Positions 50,109 to 57,760 of a stretch of DNA of 64,000 nt are shown one piece after another. The notes below the pieces were generated by a model. The model did no database searches, was not told where the DNA came from, and saw only the letters and a program-made list of their open reading frames with translations. The stretch comes from Actinomycetota bacterium. Lineage in GTDB: Bacteria > Actinomycetota > Actinomycetes > Streptosporangiales > Streptosporangiaceae. Position numbers and translations under genes: made by a program. Location of the stretch: the NCBI GenBank assembly GCA_019240215.1, contig JAFAYQ010000073.1:23952-87951 (forward strand). The letters run 5' to 3'. Within the stretch, counting starts at the first letter, position 1. Every line of letters begins with the position of its first letter.

Positions 50109-50695
50109 TGGACCGGCTCATCCGGATTACCACCGCCTTGGCCGTGGTGGCTGTGGCCCTCGTGGCCGCGATCATCTCCTACCAGCATGCGTATGAGCTA
50201 GTGCGGTCGCACGGAGAGTCTGGTCTGACGGCGCGGCTGGTGCCGTTCACGGTGGACGGGCTGATCTGGGCCGCGTCCATGGTGGTGCTGGACGCCAGCC
50301 GGCGGGGCCAGCCGGTACCACGGCTGGCGGCCTGGAGCCTGGGCGCCGGGATCTGCGCCACCGTTGGCGCCAACCTGGCGCACGGGATCGGGCACGGGCC
50401 GGTCGGGGCGCTGGTCAGCGCCTGGCCCGCCCCGGCACTGGTCGGCTCGTTCGAGCTGCTGATGATGCTGATCCGCACCGGACAAAGGGCACGAGCGGAC
50501 GGAGCTGGAGGTGGACCTCCGTACCAGCCTGTCCCGCCACTGGCGCACGAAGCACCGCTAGAACTCCCGGCTGCACCAACGCTGGAGCAGACCGTCCACG
50601 CCCGCCACCAGGCAGGCCTCAGCCAGCGCGCCATCGCCCGCGAACTCGACATCGACCGCCGCAAGATCAAGCGCATCCTCGACCGGGCTGCCTGA
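50108..50695 (+). CDS. DUF2637 membrane protein with C-terminal helix-turn-helix
   Basis: A 195-residue protein (GTG 50105 is an alternative start). Four membrane segments: TTALAVVAVALVAAIISYQH, the region FTVDGLIWAASMVVL, AAWSLGAGICATVGANLAHG and SAWPAPALVGSFELLMMLI. A Pro-rich linker leads to a C-terminal homeodomain-like segment: ARHQAGLSQRAIARELDIDR then RKIKRILDRAA. DUF2637 proteins are typical of actinobacterial integrative elements and plasmids. Parts of two further copies survive as pseudogenes at 18641-18785 and 31733-31787. Confidence 0.82.
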   Translation: MDRLIRITTALAVVAVALVAAIISYQHAYELVRSHGESGLTARLVPFTVDGLIWAASMVVLDASRRGQPVPRLAAWSLGAGICATVGANLAHGIGHGPVGALVSAWPAPALVGSFELLMMLIRTGQRARADGAGGGPPYQPVPPLAHEAPLELPAAPTLEQTVHARHQAGLSQRAIARELDIDRRKIKRILDRAA

Positions 50696-50706
50696 CATGA
50701 TCGGCA

Positions 50707-50745
50707 GAAGACCGAAGCAGGTCTTAGCTTGGTGATGCGGTCTTC
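50707..50745 (+). terminator. Possible terminator after the DUF2637 gene
   Basis: GAAGACCG (50707-50714) and CGGTCTTC (50738-50745) are exact complements with a 23-base loop; AGACC/GGTCT inside offers an alternative shorter hairpin. It lies 12 bases after the stop. The loop is long, so this is a weak call. Confidence 0.3.
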
Positions 50746-50764
50746 CGGGGTATTTCCCCAGGCT

Positions 50765-51838
50765 TTACGCGGCTTGGCGGCGGAGAAGAGGCAGGAGCTG
50801 GTCACCGACGCGGGCGAGTTCGCGGCGGTAGGGGGTGTCGGACAGAACGAAGTGGGTGACGCCCAGGTCCTGGTACTTCTTCAGGGCTTCGGCGACGTCG
50901 GTGGGTGAGCCGACCAGCCAGGTTGTCGCGGCGCCGCCACCGCCGTACTTGCCGGGGGTGGTGTACAGGCAGGAGTCGAGTACTTCACCGCGGGCGGCCA
51001 GGTCGAGCAGGCGCTGCTGGCCGACCGGGGTCCGGCCCTGGTGGTGCATGCGGGCCTCGCCGGCCTCGGCCGCCATCTTGGCCACCTTCTCCTCGGCGTC
51101 CTGCCAGGCCTCTTCGGTGGTGTCGCGGACCACCGTGGTGATCCGGAGGCCGAACTCGAGGGGGGCGTGCTCCCGGCCCAGCGAACCGCCGAGAGCCTTC
51201 AGCCGGTCGATCCGCTCGGCCACTCCGTCCAGCGGCTCGCCCCAGAACAGCTGGACGTCCGCGTCGGTGGCCGACACCCGTTCGGCCGCCGCCGACGCGC
51301 CCCCGAAGTAGAGCGTCGGGTGGCGGCCCGCGGCCGCCTGGTAGGGGCGCGGTGCGAGGGTGGACGCCTCGACCCGGAAGTGCTCGCCGCAGAAGGTGAC
51401 GTTCTCTCCCGTCCACAGGCGGCGGATCAGCTGCAGGAACTCCCTGGTGCGGTCGTAGCGCCGGGCCGGGTCGTCGTTGCCGTCACCGTAGGCGGCCAGG
51501 TTGTCGGTGCCGGTGACGATGTTGACCAGGACCCGGCCCTCGCTGAGCTGGTCGAGGGTGGCGGCCGCGCTGGCGAAGTGGGCCGGCTGCCAGTACCCGG
51601 GGCGGATCGCGATCAGCGGCTTGAACGTCGTCGTCCGGGCGGCGAGCGCGGTCGCCACCGTGAACGTGTCGGGCCGGCCCCAGCTGGTGCCGAGCAGGGC
51701 TCCGCCCCAGCCGTGCTGTTCCAGCAGCTGCGCCTGGCCGGTGGAGAAGTCCAGGGTCCCCCAGCCCTCGACCGTCGGGTCACCGCGGTGGCCGGGCTCG
51801 ACCGTGTTCGGGATGTACCACAGGAATTCCTGGTTCAT
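50765..51838 (-). CDS. FMNH2-dependent alkanesulfonate monooxygenase (SsuD-like)
   Basis: A 357-residue luciferase-like enzyme. It follows SsuD along its length: FLWYIPNTVEPGHRGDPTVE, GALLGTSWGRPDTFTVATAL, KPLIAIRPGYWQPAHFASAA, LDQLSEGRVLVNIVTGTDN, DRTREFLQLIRRLWTGENVT, and a C-terminal LVGSPTDVAEALKKYQDLGV. SsuD releases sulfite from alkanesulfonates with FMNH2 and O2. The flavin reductase needed may be that at 55532-56059. No sulfonate ABC genes are adjacent. A promoter with TATAAA lies 75-80 bases upstream of the ATG. Confidence 0.87.
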   Translation of the reverse strand: MNQEFLWYIPNTVEPGHRGDPTVEGWGTLDFSTGQAQLLEQHGWGGALLGTSWGRPDTFTVATALAARTTTFKPLIAIRPGYWQPAHFASAAATLDQLSEGRVLVNIVTGTDNLAAYGDGNDDPARRYDRTREFLQLIRRLWTGENVTFCGEHFRVEASTLAPRPYQAAAGRHPTLYFGGASAAAERVSATDADVQLFWGEPLDGVAERIDRLKALGGSLGREHAPLEFGLRITTVVRDTTEEAWQDAEEKVAKMAAEAGEARMHHQGRTPVGQQRLLDLAARGEVLDSCLYTTPGKYGGGGAATTWLVGSPTDVAEALKKYQDLGVTHFVLSDTPYRRELARVGDQLLPLLRRQAA

Positions 51839-51912
51839 CGTGCTCCCACCGCAGGCATGACGACAGCGTCGCAGCCCGCGTCGTAGCGGAAAAACCTTTT
51901 ATTCCTACCGAA

Positions 51913-51941
51913 TTTATACAGCTCTGCTTACCGGTGGTCAG
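51913..51941 (-). promoter_or_regulatory. Candidate promoter of the SsuD-like gene
   Basis: On the minus strand CTGACC (51941-51936) and TATAAA (51918-51913) are 17 bases apart. The expected transcript has a leader of about 68 bases, AT-rich at first and then GC-rich. Confidence 0.5.
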
Positions 51942-52029
51942 GGCGGTCGGTGACCGGCAAGCTGAGCTACGCGAAGGCGGTAGCCAGACCGAGTTGTTCA
52001 GCCGCCCGGGCCGCTCCCATGCTGAGGGC

Positions 52030-52737
52030 ATGGCCCGCATCGTTGAACTCAGCCCCGTCTTCGCGGACGCGGGCAGCACCGATCACCTCTACGTCAACGG
52101 GATCTGGAACGCACGGCAGCCGACCGAGGACCTGGCCCGGCAGCGCGGCCACTCCTACCTCCGGCCGCCGGGCGGCGGGGTCAGCACCGACGCCTGGCGG
52201 GCGCTGCTGGCGGGCGCGGACGCCGTCATCCTGGCGCCGACCACGGCCGGCCCGGGCGGCATGCAGCAGCCGGCCGACGGCGAGGAGGCGGGCCGGATCA
52301 TCGGCCAGCGGCTGCTGGACGGCCTGCGGGCCAGCCGGCTCGGGGTGCACGTGGTGCTGGTCTCCCATTTCCTGGTCGGGCACGGCCGCAGCCACCGGAA
52401 CGCCAAGGCCAGTACCTGGAGCCTGCACGCCCTGGAGGCGCACCTGCGCGGCGGCCAGAACCCGTGGACGATCCTGCGGCCGACCTGGCTGTCCACCATT
52501 CACGACCCGTCCTACCAGACCCGGCTCAGCCCCGACCGCTACGCCGACGGCCTGGTCAGCACGGAAAGCGTCGCGGCGGCGGTGGTCACCGCGATCGAGC
52601 ACCCCGAGGTGTCGGCGGGCCGGACCGCGGCCATCTTCAGCCTCAGCATCCCCGAGACCGGGCACACCGACCTGGCCGCTCAGTTCGCCGCGATCGAGCC
52701 CGACCTGGAGGCCGGTCGGGCGGTGGTCTCTTCGTGA
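52030..52737 (+). CDS. Atypical SDR/NAD(P)H-binding protein without a glycine-rich loop
   Basis: A 235-residue protein from ATG 52030; the start is uncertain because an in-frame GTG at 51934 exists and no clear ribosome site is seen. The core resembles NAD(P)H-binding atypical SDRs (NmrA-like): AWRALLAGADAVILAPTTA, VVLVSHFLVGHGR, WTILRPTWLSTIHD and VSTESVAAAVVTAIEHPEVS. The N-terminal GxxGxxG loop that binds the cofactor is missing, so it may bind no nucleotide, or the true N-terminus is lost. Coupled to the next gene by a GTGA overlap. Confidence 0.5.
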   Translation: MARIVELSPVFADAGSTDHLYVNGIWNARQPTEDLARQRGHSYLRPPGGGVSTDAWRALLAGADAVILAPTTAGPGGMQQPADGEEAGRIIGQRLLDGLRASRLGVHVVLVSHFLVGHGRSHRNAKASTWSLHALEAHLRGGQNPWTILRPTWLSTIHDPSYQTRLSPDRYADGLVSTESVAAAVVTAIEHPEVSAGRTAAIFSLSIPETGHTDLAAQFAAIEPDLEAGRAVVSS

Positions 52738-53804
52738 CCGGCCGCCCGGCCGGGCAGCACGAGTGGGAGGCCACGTTCGGCCACGACGAGCTGGGCCGCC
52801 CGGTGCCTCCCCGGCACCACATCCTGGTCCTGGCCGACGTGGTCGGCCGCCCCGGCGCGGATGCCGCCCGGCAGCTGGAAGACGGCCTGGCCGGGCTCGA
52901 GCAGCGCCATCGGCACGGCCCGGACGGGCTGCTGAGCACCGTCGGCTGGGGGCACGCCTGGTTCGACGGCCACACCGCCCATCGGGGCCTGATCAGCGTG
53001 CCGGCCCGCATGTCGCGCTGGGAGGACCCGGTGCTGGACCGCCCGGACGCGCTGTTCCACCTGGCCAGTGACCACGAGGACGTGCTCGACGGCACTTACG
53101 ACGCGCTGTTCGGCACGGCCGGGACCAGCCAGCGTGAGCACCTGGTGGTGCGCGAGGTGCGGCGCGGCTTCGTCGGGGCCGGGCTGCCGGCGCAAGCTCT
53201 CCCGGAACTCGGGATACCGGTCACCTCACCGCTGCTGTTCGGATTCCACTCGATCCACCGGGGCAACCAGGCGACCGAGGCCTCGATCACCATCGGCAGC
53301 GGCCCGCTGGCGGGCGGGACCACCGCCCACGTGAGCCGGATCGAGCTGGATGTCGAGCGCTGGCACGGGCAGGACCGGGACGCCCAGGCGGCCCTGCTCT
53401 ACGCGCCGACCGTCACCGCCCGCCAGGCCGAGGCGTTCGGCGACGACGCGCCCAGCGACTACCAGCGCTACGAGCAGACCGTGCGTGCGCACGGCATCGT
53501 CGGCCACGCGCAGGCGGCCGCCCGGGCGCGGGTGAACAACGTGCCCATCATCAACCGCCGTGACTTCGCCACCGTCGACGACGGCAAGCCCGGCACCCAC
53601 TTCGTCTCCCTGCAGCGCGAACTGCGGGACTTCAACAACACCCGGGCGATCATGAACGGCGCCGACGGGACCGGCTATCACGGCGCGGTCGGGACCCGCC
53701 GACGGAACGGGATCAACGCCTTCTTCGACGTCACCCACCGGGCGACGTTCGGCCTACCGCCCCGGGCGCTGCGCGCCTACCCGCACCGGAGCAGCAGCCG
53801 GTGA
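52734..53804 (+). CDS. DyP-type peroxidase-like protein (DUF7405-like)
   Basis: A 356-residue protein starting VTGRPAGQHEWEATFG. The segments FGFHSIHRGNQATEASITI, GPLAGGTTAHVSRIELDVER and GTRRRNGINAFFDVTHR match a DyP-superfamily branch that I know as DUF7405. The usual DyP GxxDG signature is not obvious and the proximal heme His cannot be identified, so heme binding is uncertain. No Tat signal peptide, unlike many relatives, so it should be cytoplasmic. Part of a three-gene coupled unit (52030-54487). Confidence 0.5.
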   Translation: MTGRPAGQHEWEATFGHDELGRPVPPRHHILVLADVVGRPGADAARQLEDGLAGLEQRHRHGPDGLLSTVGWGHAWFDGHTAHRGLISVPARMSRWEDPVLDRPDALFHLASDHEDVLDGTYDALFGTAGTSQREHLVVREVRRGFVGAGLPAQALPELGIPVTSPLLFGFHSIHRGNQATEASITIGSGPLAGGTTAHVSRIELDVERWHGQDRDAQAALLYAPTVTARQAEAFGDDAPSDYQRYEQTVRAHGIVGHAQAAARARVNNVPIINRRDFATVDDGKPGTHFVSLQRELRDFNNTRAIMNGADGTGYHGAVGTRRRNGINAFFDVTHRATFGLPPRALRAYPHRSSSR

Positions 53805-54487
53805 GCGCCAGCACCGGTCTACCCGGACAGCCCGGCCTCGACGCCGCTACGGCCGAAGCCCTGCGGGAGATCCTGGCCGCCCCGGCCCTGCCGGTGGGCG
53901 GCACCGCGGGCGGCCCGGACGCCGGACGCCTGACCGCCCTGCGCGAGGCGCTGGACTACGTCGGCAGCCGACGGCTGCTGGCGGACGAGACCCGCCCATT
54001 CGATCGCCTGGCCGCGCTCGCCCAGACCGATGCGGCCCTGGCGGACTCGCTGGGCTGGCACGCCGCGCTGACCGGGCTGCTGGCCAGCTTGCCGGCCGGC
54101 CGGGCCCGCAACGCCGTGCTGGGCGACGTCCGGCGCGGCGCCCTGCTCACCTGGGCCACGTCCGTATCCCGCTGGCGCTGGCAGGATGACCGGCCGCCCG
54201 CCCACCGGGCCCCGCTGGGCCGGGCCGAGGCCGAGCTGGTGACCGACGACTTCCCCGGCCTCTACGACACCATCGTGGGCTGGGAGCCGGCGGCGGCCGC
54301 GCTGATCGCCATCCCCACCCACCGCGACCGGGTGACCTGGGCGCACGCCGGCGCCCCGGCGCCCGCGTCACCGGCGCTGGTCCGTTCGCCCTGGACGGTC
54401 CGGCTGGCGGACGTGACGTTCCACCTGGACGAGCTGATCCCGCTCAGCCAGCCGCCCTCGATCGCTCCGCCAGTCGGCCGGCGGTGA
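53801..54487 (+). CDS. Acyl-CoA-dehydrogenase-like protein, short
   Basis: A 228-residue protein, GTG start overlapping the previous stop. Weak resemblance to the N-terminal and middle domains of acyl-CoA dehydrogenases of the flavin monooxygenase-like (DszC/SfnB) branch: FDRLAALAQTDAALADSLGW, ALLTWATSVSRWRW, LVTDDFPGLYDTIVGWEP. The C-terminal helical domain of the family is absent. It might be a shortened family member or a fragment. Its end overlaps the converging LysR gene by 44 bases. Confidence 0.35.
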   Translation: MSASTGLPGQPGLDAATAEALREILAAPALPVGGTAGGPDAGRLTALREALDYVGSRRLLADETRPFDRLAALAQTDAALADSLGWHAALTGLLASLPAGRARNAVLGDVRRGALLTWATSVSRWRWQDDRPPAHRAPLGRAEAELVTDDFPGLYDTIVGWEPAAAALIAIPTHRDRVTWAHAGAPAPASPALVRSPWTVRLADVTFHLDELIPLSQPPSIAPPVGRR

Positions 54488-55388
54488 GCGTGGTGTCGCG
54501 GTCGGCGACGATGGCCCGCAGCGTCCGCAGCACGGCCGCCACGGCCGGGTTGTTCTGCGCGCCGTCCCGGTGTACGACGCACACCGAGCGGCCACCGAGG
54601 TCGAGGCCCTCCACCATCAGCTCTTCGAGGGCGGGCGGCACCGACAGGCGCGGGACGATCGCCGCCGCCACCTCGGCCGCCGCCAGCTGGCACATGTTGG
54701 GTGCGCCACGGACCCGGTGGGTGACCCTCGGCACGAAGCCGGCCGCCTCACTGGCCAGGTCGAGGGCGGCGGCCCAGCTGGACCCGTGCGGACCGGTGAT
54801 CCACGGCTCGTCGGCCAGGGCCGACAGCCCCCGCTCGCCGATCCGCCGGTGCAGGTGGGCGGGCGCCAGCAGCACGAGCGGGTCGTCAAAGAGCAGCTGA
54901 CTGATCAGCCCGCCCACGGTCTCGTCGGCCAGGAAGTACAGCCGGAAGATCAGCGCCAGATCGATCTCCCCCCGCCGCAGGGAGCGCAGGGCGGTGGCGC
55001 TGTCCTCCTGGATCACGTGCACCCGCAGCTGGGGCTCGTCCCGGCTCATACGCCGCACCAGCGGCGCGGCCAGGCTCGGGATCGACGTCTCGAAGGTGGC
55101 GATCGTCAGGCGGCCATCCACGGTGCCGCGCGACGCCGCCACCGCGCTGAGCGCCTCGTCGACGGCGCCCATGACGCGGCGCACGTGCTCGACGAGGATC
55201 TCGCCGCTCTGGGTCAGCCGCAGCTTGCGGCCGTCGCGGCGTAGCAGCACCGCCCCGGTCTCCTGCTCCAGGACCCGGAGCTGCTGGGAAACGGCCGAGC
55301 TGGTGATGCTCCGGCGCTCGGCCACCGCACCCACGGTGCCCAGATCGGCCAGGTCGCACAGCAGCATCAGACGGCGGAGGTCAAGCAT
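54444..55388 (-). CDS. LysR-family transcriptional regulator
   Basis: A 314-residue regulator. ATG 55388 is preferred over GTG 55403 because ggagag lies 7 bases before it. N-terminal helix-turn-helix: LRRLMLLCDLADLGTVGAVA and AERRSITSSAVSQQLRVLEQ, then GAVLLRRDGRKLRLTQSGEI. The effector domain begins GRLTIATFETSIPSLAAPLV. Upstream is a 24-residue cysteine-rich leader ORF, so expression probably responds to cysteine supply. Likely target: the adjoining sulfur genes. A CysB-like role is an inference from context. Confidence 0.88.
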   Translation of the reverse strand: MLDLRRLMLLCDLADLGTVGAVAERRSITSSAVSQQLRVLEQETGAVLLRRDGRKLRLTQSGEILVEHVRRVMGAVDEALSAVAASRGTVDGRLTIATFETSIPSLAAPLVRRMSRDEPQLRVHVIQEDSATALRSLRRGEIDLALIFRLYFLADETVGGLISQLLFDDPLVLLAPAHLHRRIGERGLSALADEPWITGPHGSSWAAALDLASEAAGFVPRVTHRVRGAPNMCQLAAAEVAAAIVPRLSVPPALEELMVEGLDLGGRSVCVVHRDGAQNNPAVAAVLRTLRAIVADRDTTLTAGRLAERSRAAG

Positions 55389-55431
55389 TGCAGGTCTCTC
55401 CACATGAGGGCTGTTACCGGCGGGAGGAACG

Positions 55432-55506
55432 TCAGCGACAACAGCGGCCGCTGTACGCCCGGGTCAGATCGAGGCAGCGGGCCGCCACACGATCGAGAGC
55501 GCTCAT
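55432..55506 (-). CDS. Cysteine-rich leaderless leader peptide (attenuator)
   Basis: A 24-residue ORF that begins MSALDRVAARC and ends RAYSGRCCR with adjacent Cys codons just before the stop. Its ATG begins 8 bases after the -10 TACAAT, so the mRNA should be leaderless. It ends 43 bases before the LysR start. The Cys-codon region GCTGTT (forward 55440-55445 as AACAGC) is complementary to AACAGC on the transcript (forward 55410-55415), and CCTCCC in the gap could pair with the LysR ribosome site ggagag. Polycysteine leaderless ORFs that attenuate sulfur genes are described in mycobacteria; stalling on Cys codons would free the downstream site when cysteine is scarce. Confidence 0.7.
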   Translation of the reverse strand: MSALDRVAARCLDLTRAYSGRCCR

Positions 55507-55513
55507 ACATGCC

Positions 55514-55519
55514 ATTGTA
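55514..55519 (-). promoter_or_regulatory. -10 element of the leader peptide and LysR transcript
   Basis: TACAAT on the minus strand, with no good -35 at 17 bases (TATCGG at best). ATTG-TAAG-CAAT overlaps it (forward 55514-55525), a palindrome that could be a regulator site. Confidence 0.5.
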
Positions 55520-55531
55520 AGCAATTTCCCA

Positions 55532-56059
55532 CTAATCCGATAGATATAATCTGGTAAGTTCGCCGCGCTGCAGCCGGCCGAAGCCGCTGCGGTGGAACAC
55601 CAGCGGCTGGGTGTGATCGGCGTCCTCGACGGCGTGCAGCCGCAGCAGCACGATGGTGTGGTCGCCCGCCTCGACCTCGCGGTAGATGGTGGTGTCGAAC
55701 CGGGCCAACCCGTCGGCCAGGGTGACCGCGCCGGCCTCGCTCGAGGCCACCAGCAGGTTGTCGAATCGCAGGTGGGCGGGGCCCGCCAGCTGCCGCGCGA
55801 CCGCGCCGTGGTGCTCGGCCAGCACGGTCACGCCCAGCTGGGCCGCCCGCCGCAGCTCCGGCCAGGTCCGCGACGTGTTCGCGACCGAGAACGACACCAG
55901 CGGCGGCTCCAGCGACACCGAGGTGAACGAGCTGGCCGTCAGGCCGAGGAGCCGGCCGTCGACCCGGGCCGCGACCACGACCACGCCGGTCGGGAAGACC
56001 CCGAACGCCTTCCGCAGCCGGGCCGGGTCCAGGTCCGGGTGGGTCGGGTAGGTGGTCAT
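55532..56059 (-). CDS. FMN reductase of the flavin-reductase (HpaC/SsuE-partner) family
   Basis: A 175-residue flavin reductase-like domain protein: LRKAFGVFPTGVVVVAARVD, GLTASSFTSVSLEPPLVSFS, FDTTIYREVEAGDHTIVLLR and PLVFHRSGFGRL are the family landmarks. It reduces FMN or FAD with NAD(P)H and supplies the reduced flavin to two-component monooxygenases. ATG overlaps the stop of the NtaA-type monooxygenase by 4 bases, so the pair forms a two-component system. It is the only reductase of this kind in the window and may serve the other flavin enzymes too. Confidence 0.9.
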   Translation of the reverse strand: MTTYPTHPDLDPARLRKAFGVFPTGVVVVAARVDGRLLGLTASSFTSVSLEPPLVSFSVANTSRTWPELRRAAQLGVTVLAEHHGAVARQLAGPAHLRFDNLLVASSEAGAVTLADGLARFDTTIYREVEAGDHTIVLLRLHAVEDADHTQPLVFHRSGFGRLQRGELTRLYLSD

Positions 56060-57393
56060 GCCGGCTGGAGCCGGCCCCGGTGGGGCCAGGGCAGACCGAA
56101 TCGTTCCCGCAGGGTCGGGGCGGTATAGGTGCGCTGGAACAGCCCGCGCTGCTGCAGCAGCGGGACCACCAGGCGGGCGAAGTTCTCGAAATCGACGGCG
56201 GTGTCGGCGGGCATGATGGTGAACCCGTCCGCGGTGCCGGCCCGGAACCAGGCCTCGAGGTCATCGGCGACCTGGCGGGCGGACCCGACCAGCAGCCGGT
56301 GGCCCGATCCGCCGGCCGAGCGGTAGACCAGCTCGCGGGGCGTGCGGGGGTGCTCGGCGAGCAGCGCGCGGGTCGAGACGCTGAAGCCGACCGAGAAGCC
56401 CGCCGCGGCCGGCCCGTCCGGCAGGTCCCCGATCGTGATGACGTCGTCGAGGCCGAACCGGCCGGCCGGGAGGCCGAGTCCGGCGGTGACGCCCGCGGCC
56501 AGTTCTTCCAGCGGCAGCGTCTGGTGCAGGGCCTGCTCACGCCGACGGGCTTCGGCCTCGGTGGCGGCCACCAGGACGACCACGCCGAGCGAGATCTTCA
56601 CGTCGTCGGGGTGACGGCCGGCCGCGGCCGCCCGGGCCCGGACGTCGTCGCGGAAGGCGATCGCCTTGGCCTGGGTCTGGGCCACGGTGAAGACGACGTC
56701 GGCGAACCGGCCCGCCAGCCGCAGGCCGCCTTCTGACCCTCCGGACTGGACCAGCACCGGGCGGCCCTGTGGTCCGGCCGGAACCGGCAGCGGGCCGCGC
56801 ACCGCGAAGAACTCGCCGCGGTGGTCGATGGTGCGGATCCGCCGCGGGTCCGCGTAGCGGCCGCTGGCCTTGTCGCCGATCAGGCTGTCCGGCGCCCAGG
56901 CGTCCCACAGCTGGGTCACCACCGCCAGGAACTCATGAGCCCGGCGGTAGCGCGTCTCCCGGTCCGGATGCTCGGCCAGGCCGAAGTTGGCGGCCGCGGC
57001 CGGCGTACCGGTGGTCACGATGTTGACAGCGGCCCGGCCCCCGGTCACGTGGTCCAGGGCGTTGAACCGCCGGGCCAGGTTGTAGGGCGAGTTGTAGGTG
57101 GTGGAACTGGTGATGACGTACCCGAGGTTCTCGGTCGACCCGGACACGTGCGCCAGCAGGACGAGCGGGTCCAGGCCGGTGCCGGGCGCGTGCTCGATGC
57201 CGGCGCCCAGCGCGGGCCCGTCGCCCAGGAAGACCGCGTCGATGCTGGCCTGCTCGGCGATCGCAGCCAGCCGCCGGAAGTAGCCGGCATCCAGGTAGGC
57301 GAGCGGATCCACGTGCGGCAGCCGCCAGGCCTGGCGGAAGTGGCCGGGGGTCAGCAGGGACAAGTTGAGGTGAAAGCCGGTGGTCGAGGTCAC
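56056..57393 (-). CDS. NtaA/SnaA/DszA-family flavin-dependent monooxygenase
   Basis: A 445-residue monooxygenase of the NtaA family. GTG 57393 begins VTSTTGFHLNLSLLTPGHFR. Landmarks: ASIDAVFLGDGPALGAGIEH, TSSTTYNSPYNLARRFNALD, TGGRAAVNIVTTGTP, ASGRYADPRRIRTIDHRGEF, FAVRGPLPVPAGPQGRPVLV and the C-terminal SARQVADDLEAWFRAGTADG. Coupled to the flavin reductase gene. Family members release sulfite or cleave C-S and C-N bonds; DszA acts on sulfones. Substrate likely imported by the divergent ABC system (57761-63001). Confidence 0.9.
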   Translation of the reverse strand: MTSTTGFHLNLSLLTPGHFRQAWRLPHVDPLAYLDAGYFRRLAAIAEQASIDAVFLGDGPALGAGIEHAPGTGLDPLVLLAHVSGSTENLGYVITSSTTYNSPYNLARRFNALDHVTGGRAAVNIVTTGTPAAAANFGLAEHPDRETRYRRAHEFLAVVTQLWDAWAPDSLIGDKASGRYADPRRIRTIDHRGEFFAVRGPLPVPAGPQGRPVLVQSGGSEGGLRLAGRFADVVFTVAQTQAKAIAFRDDVRARAAAAGRHPDDVKISLGVVVLVAATEAEARRREQALHQTLPLEELAAGVTAGLGLPAGRFGLDDVITIGDLPDGPAAAGFSVGFSVSTRALLAEHPRTPRELVYRSAGGSGHRLLVGSARQVADDLEAWFRAGTADGFTIMPADTAVDFENFARLVVPLLQQRGLFQRTYTAPTLRERFGLPWPHRGRLQPA

Positions 57394-57760
57394 GCCCGCC
57401 CCTGACGTATTGCTTGAACGGATATCGCTGACATTTTTCCTTAAAGGCTCGATTAGTGGCGATGCACATAACTGCCGTCCAGCCTGCGCGGCGTATGCAG
57501 AGGCATCAATGCAGTCCGGCTACGTTAATTGTGTAGCCCAACTTAATGGTGCTTTATGGCTAATACCTACTTGACCAATCGACTTTGTGTGCAATAGCTT
57601 CAATCCTGTTCAGATGCTCGACTACGACGAGGTTTCGGCATGCCTCCGCCCGACCGGAGCGCCTTCACCGATAGGCTGATCGCCGCCCGCAGGCGTTGAA
57701 AGGCGAGCGGCGGATCCTCCTTTTTCTGAGAAAAATTTGCGGTCACATAAGGGAGCCCCC
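57394..57760. promoter_or_regulatory. AT-rich divergent intergenic region
   Basis: A 367-base gap, clearly less GC-rich than its surroundings, between the divergent monooxygenase (57393) and receptor (57761) genes. It holds the 15-base palindrome TTTTTCTGAGAAAAA (57721-57735), a TTGACC at about 57570 with no convincing -10, and a good ribosome site aagggag before 57761. No protein gene I can support lies here; two tiny ORFs are listed as rejected. Promoters for both operons are expected. Confidence 0.5.

Noticed and set aside
51838..51861. Seven-codon ORF overlapping the SsuD-like ATG
   Set aside because: Too short to judge; it arises naturally from the ribosome-site region.
57462..57536. 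24-codon plus-strand ORF in the AT-rich gap
   Set aside because: No clear ribosome site or promoter, one Cys only, and no resemblance to known leader peptides.
57640..57699. 19-residue ORF (starts MPPPDRS) before the third receptor gene
   Set aside because: A gagg lies upstream, but the composition is uninformative and no attenuator structure follows.
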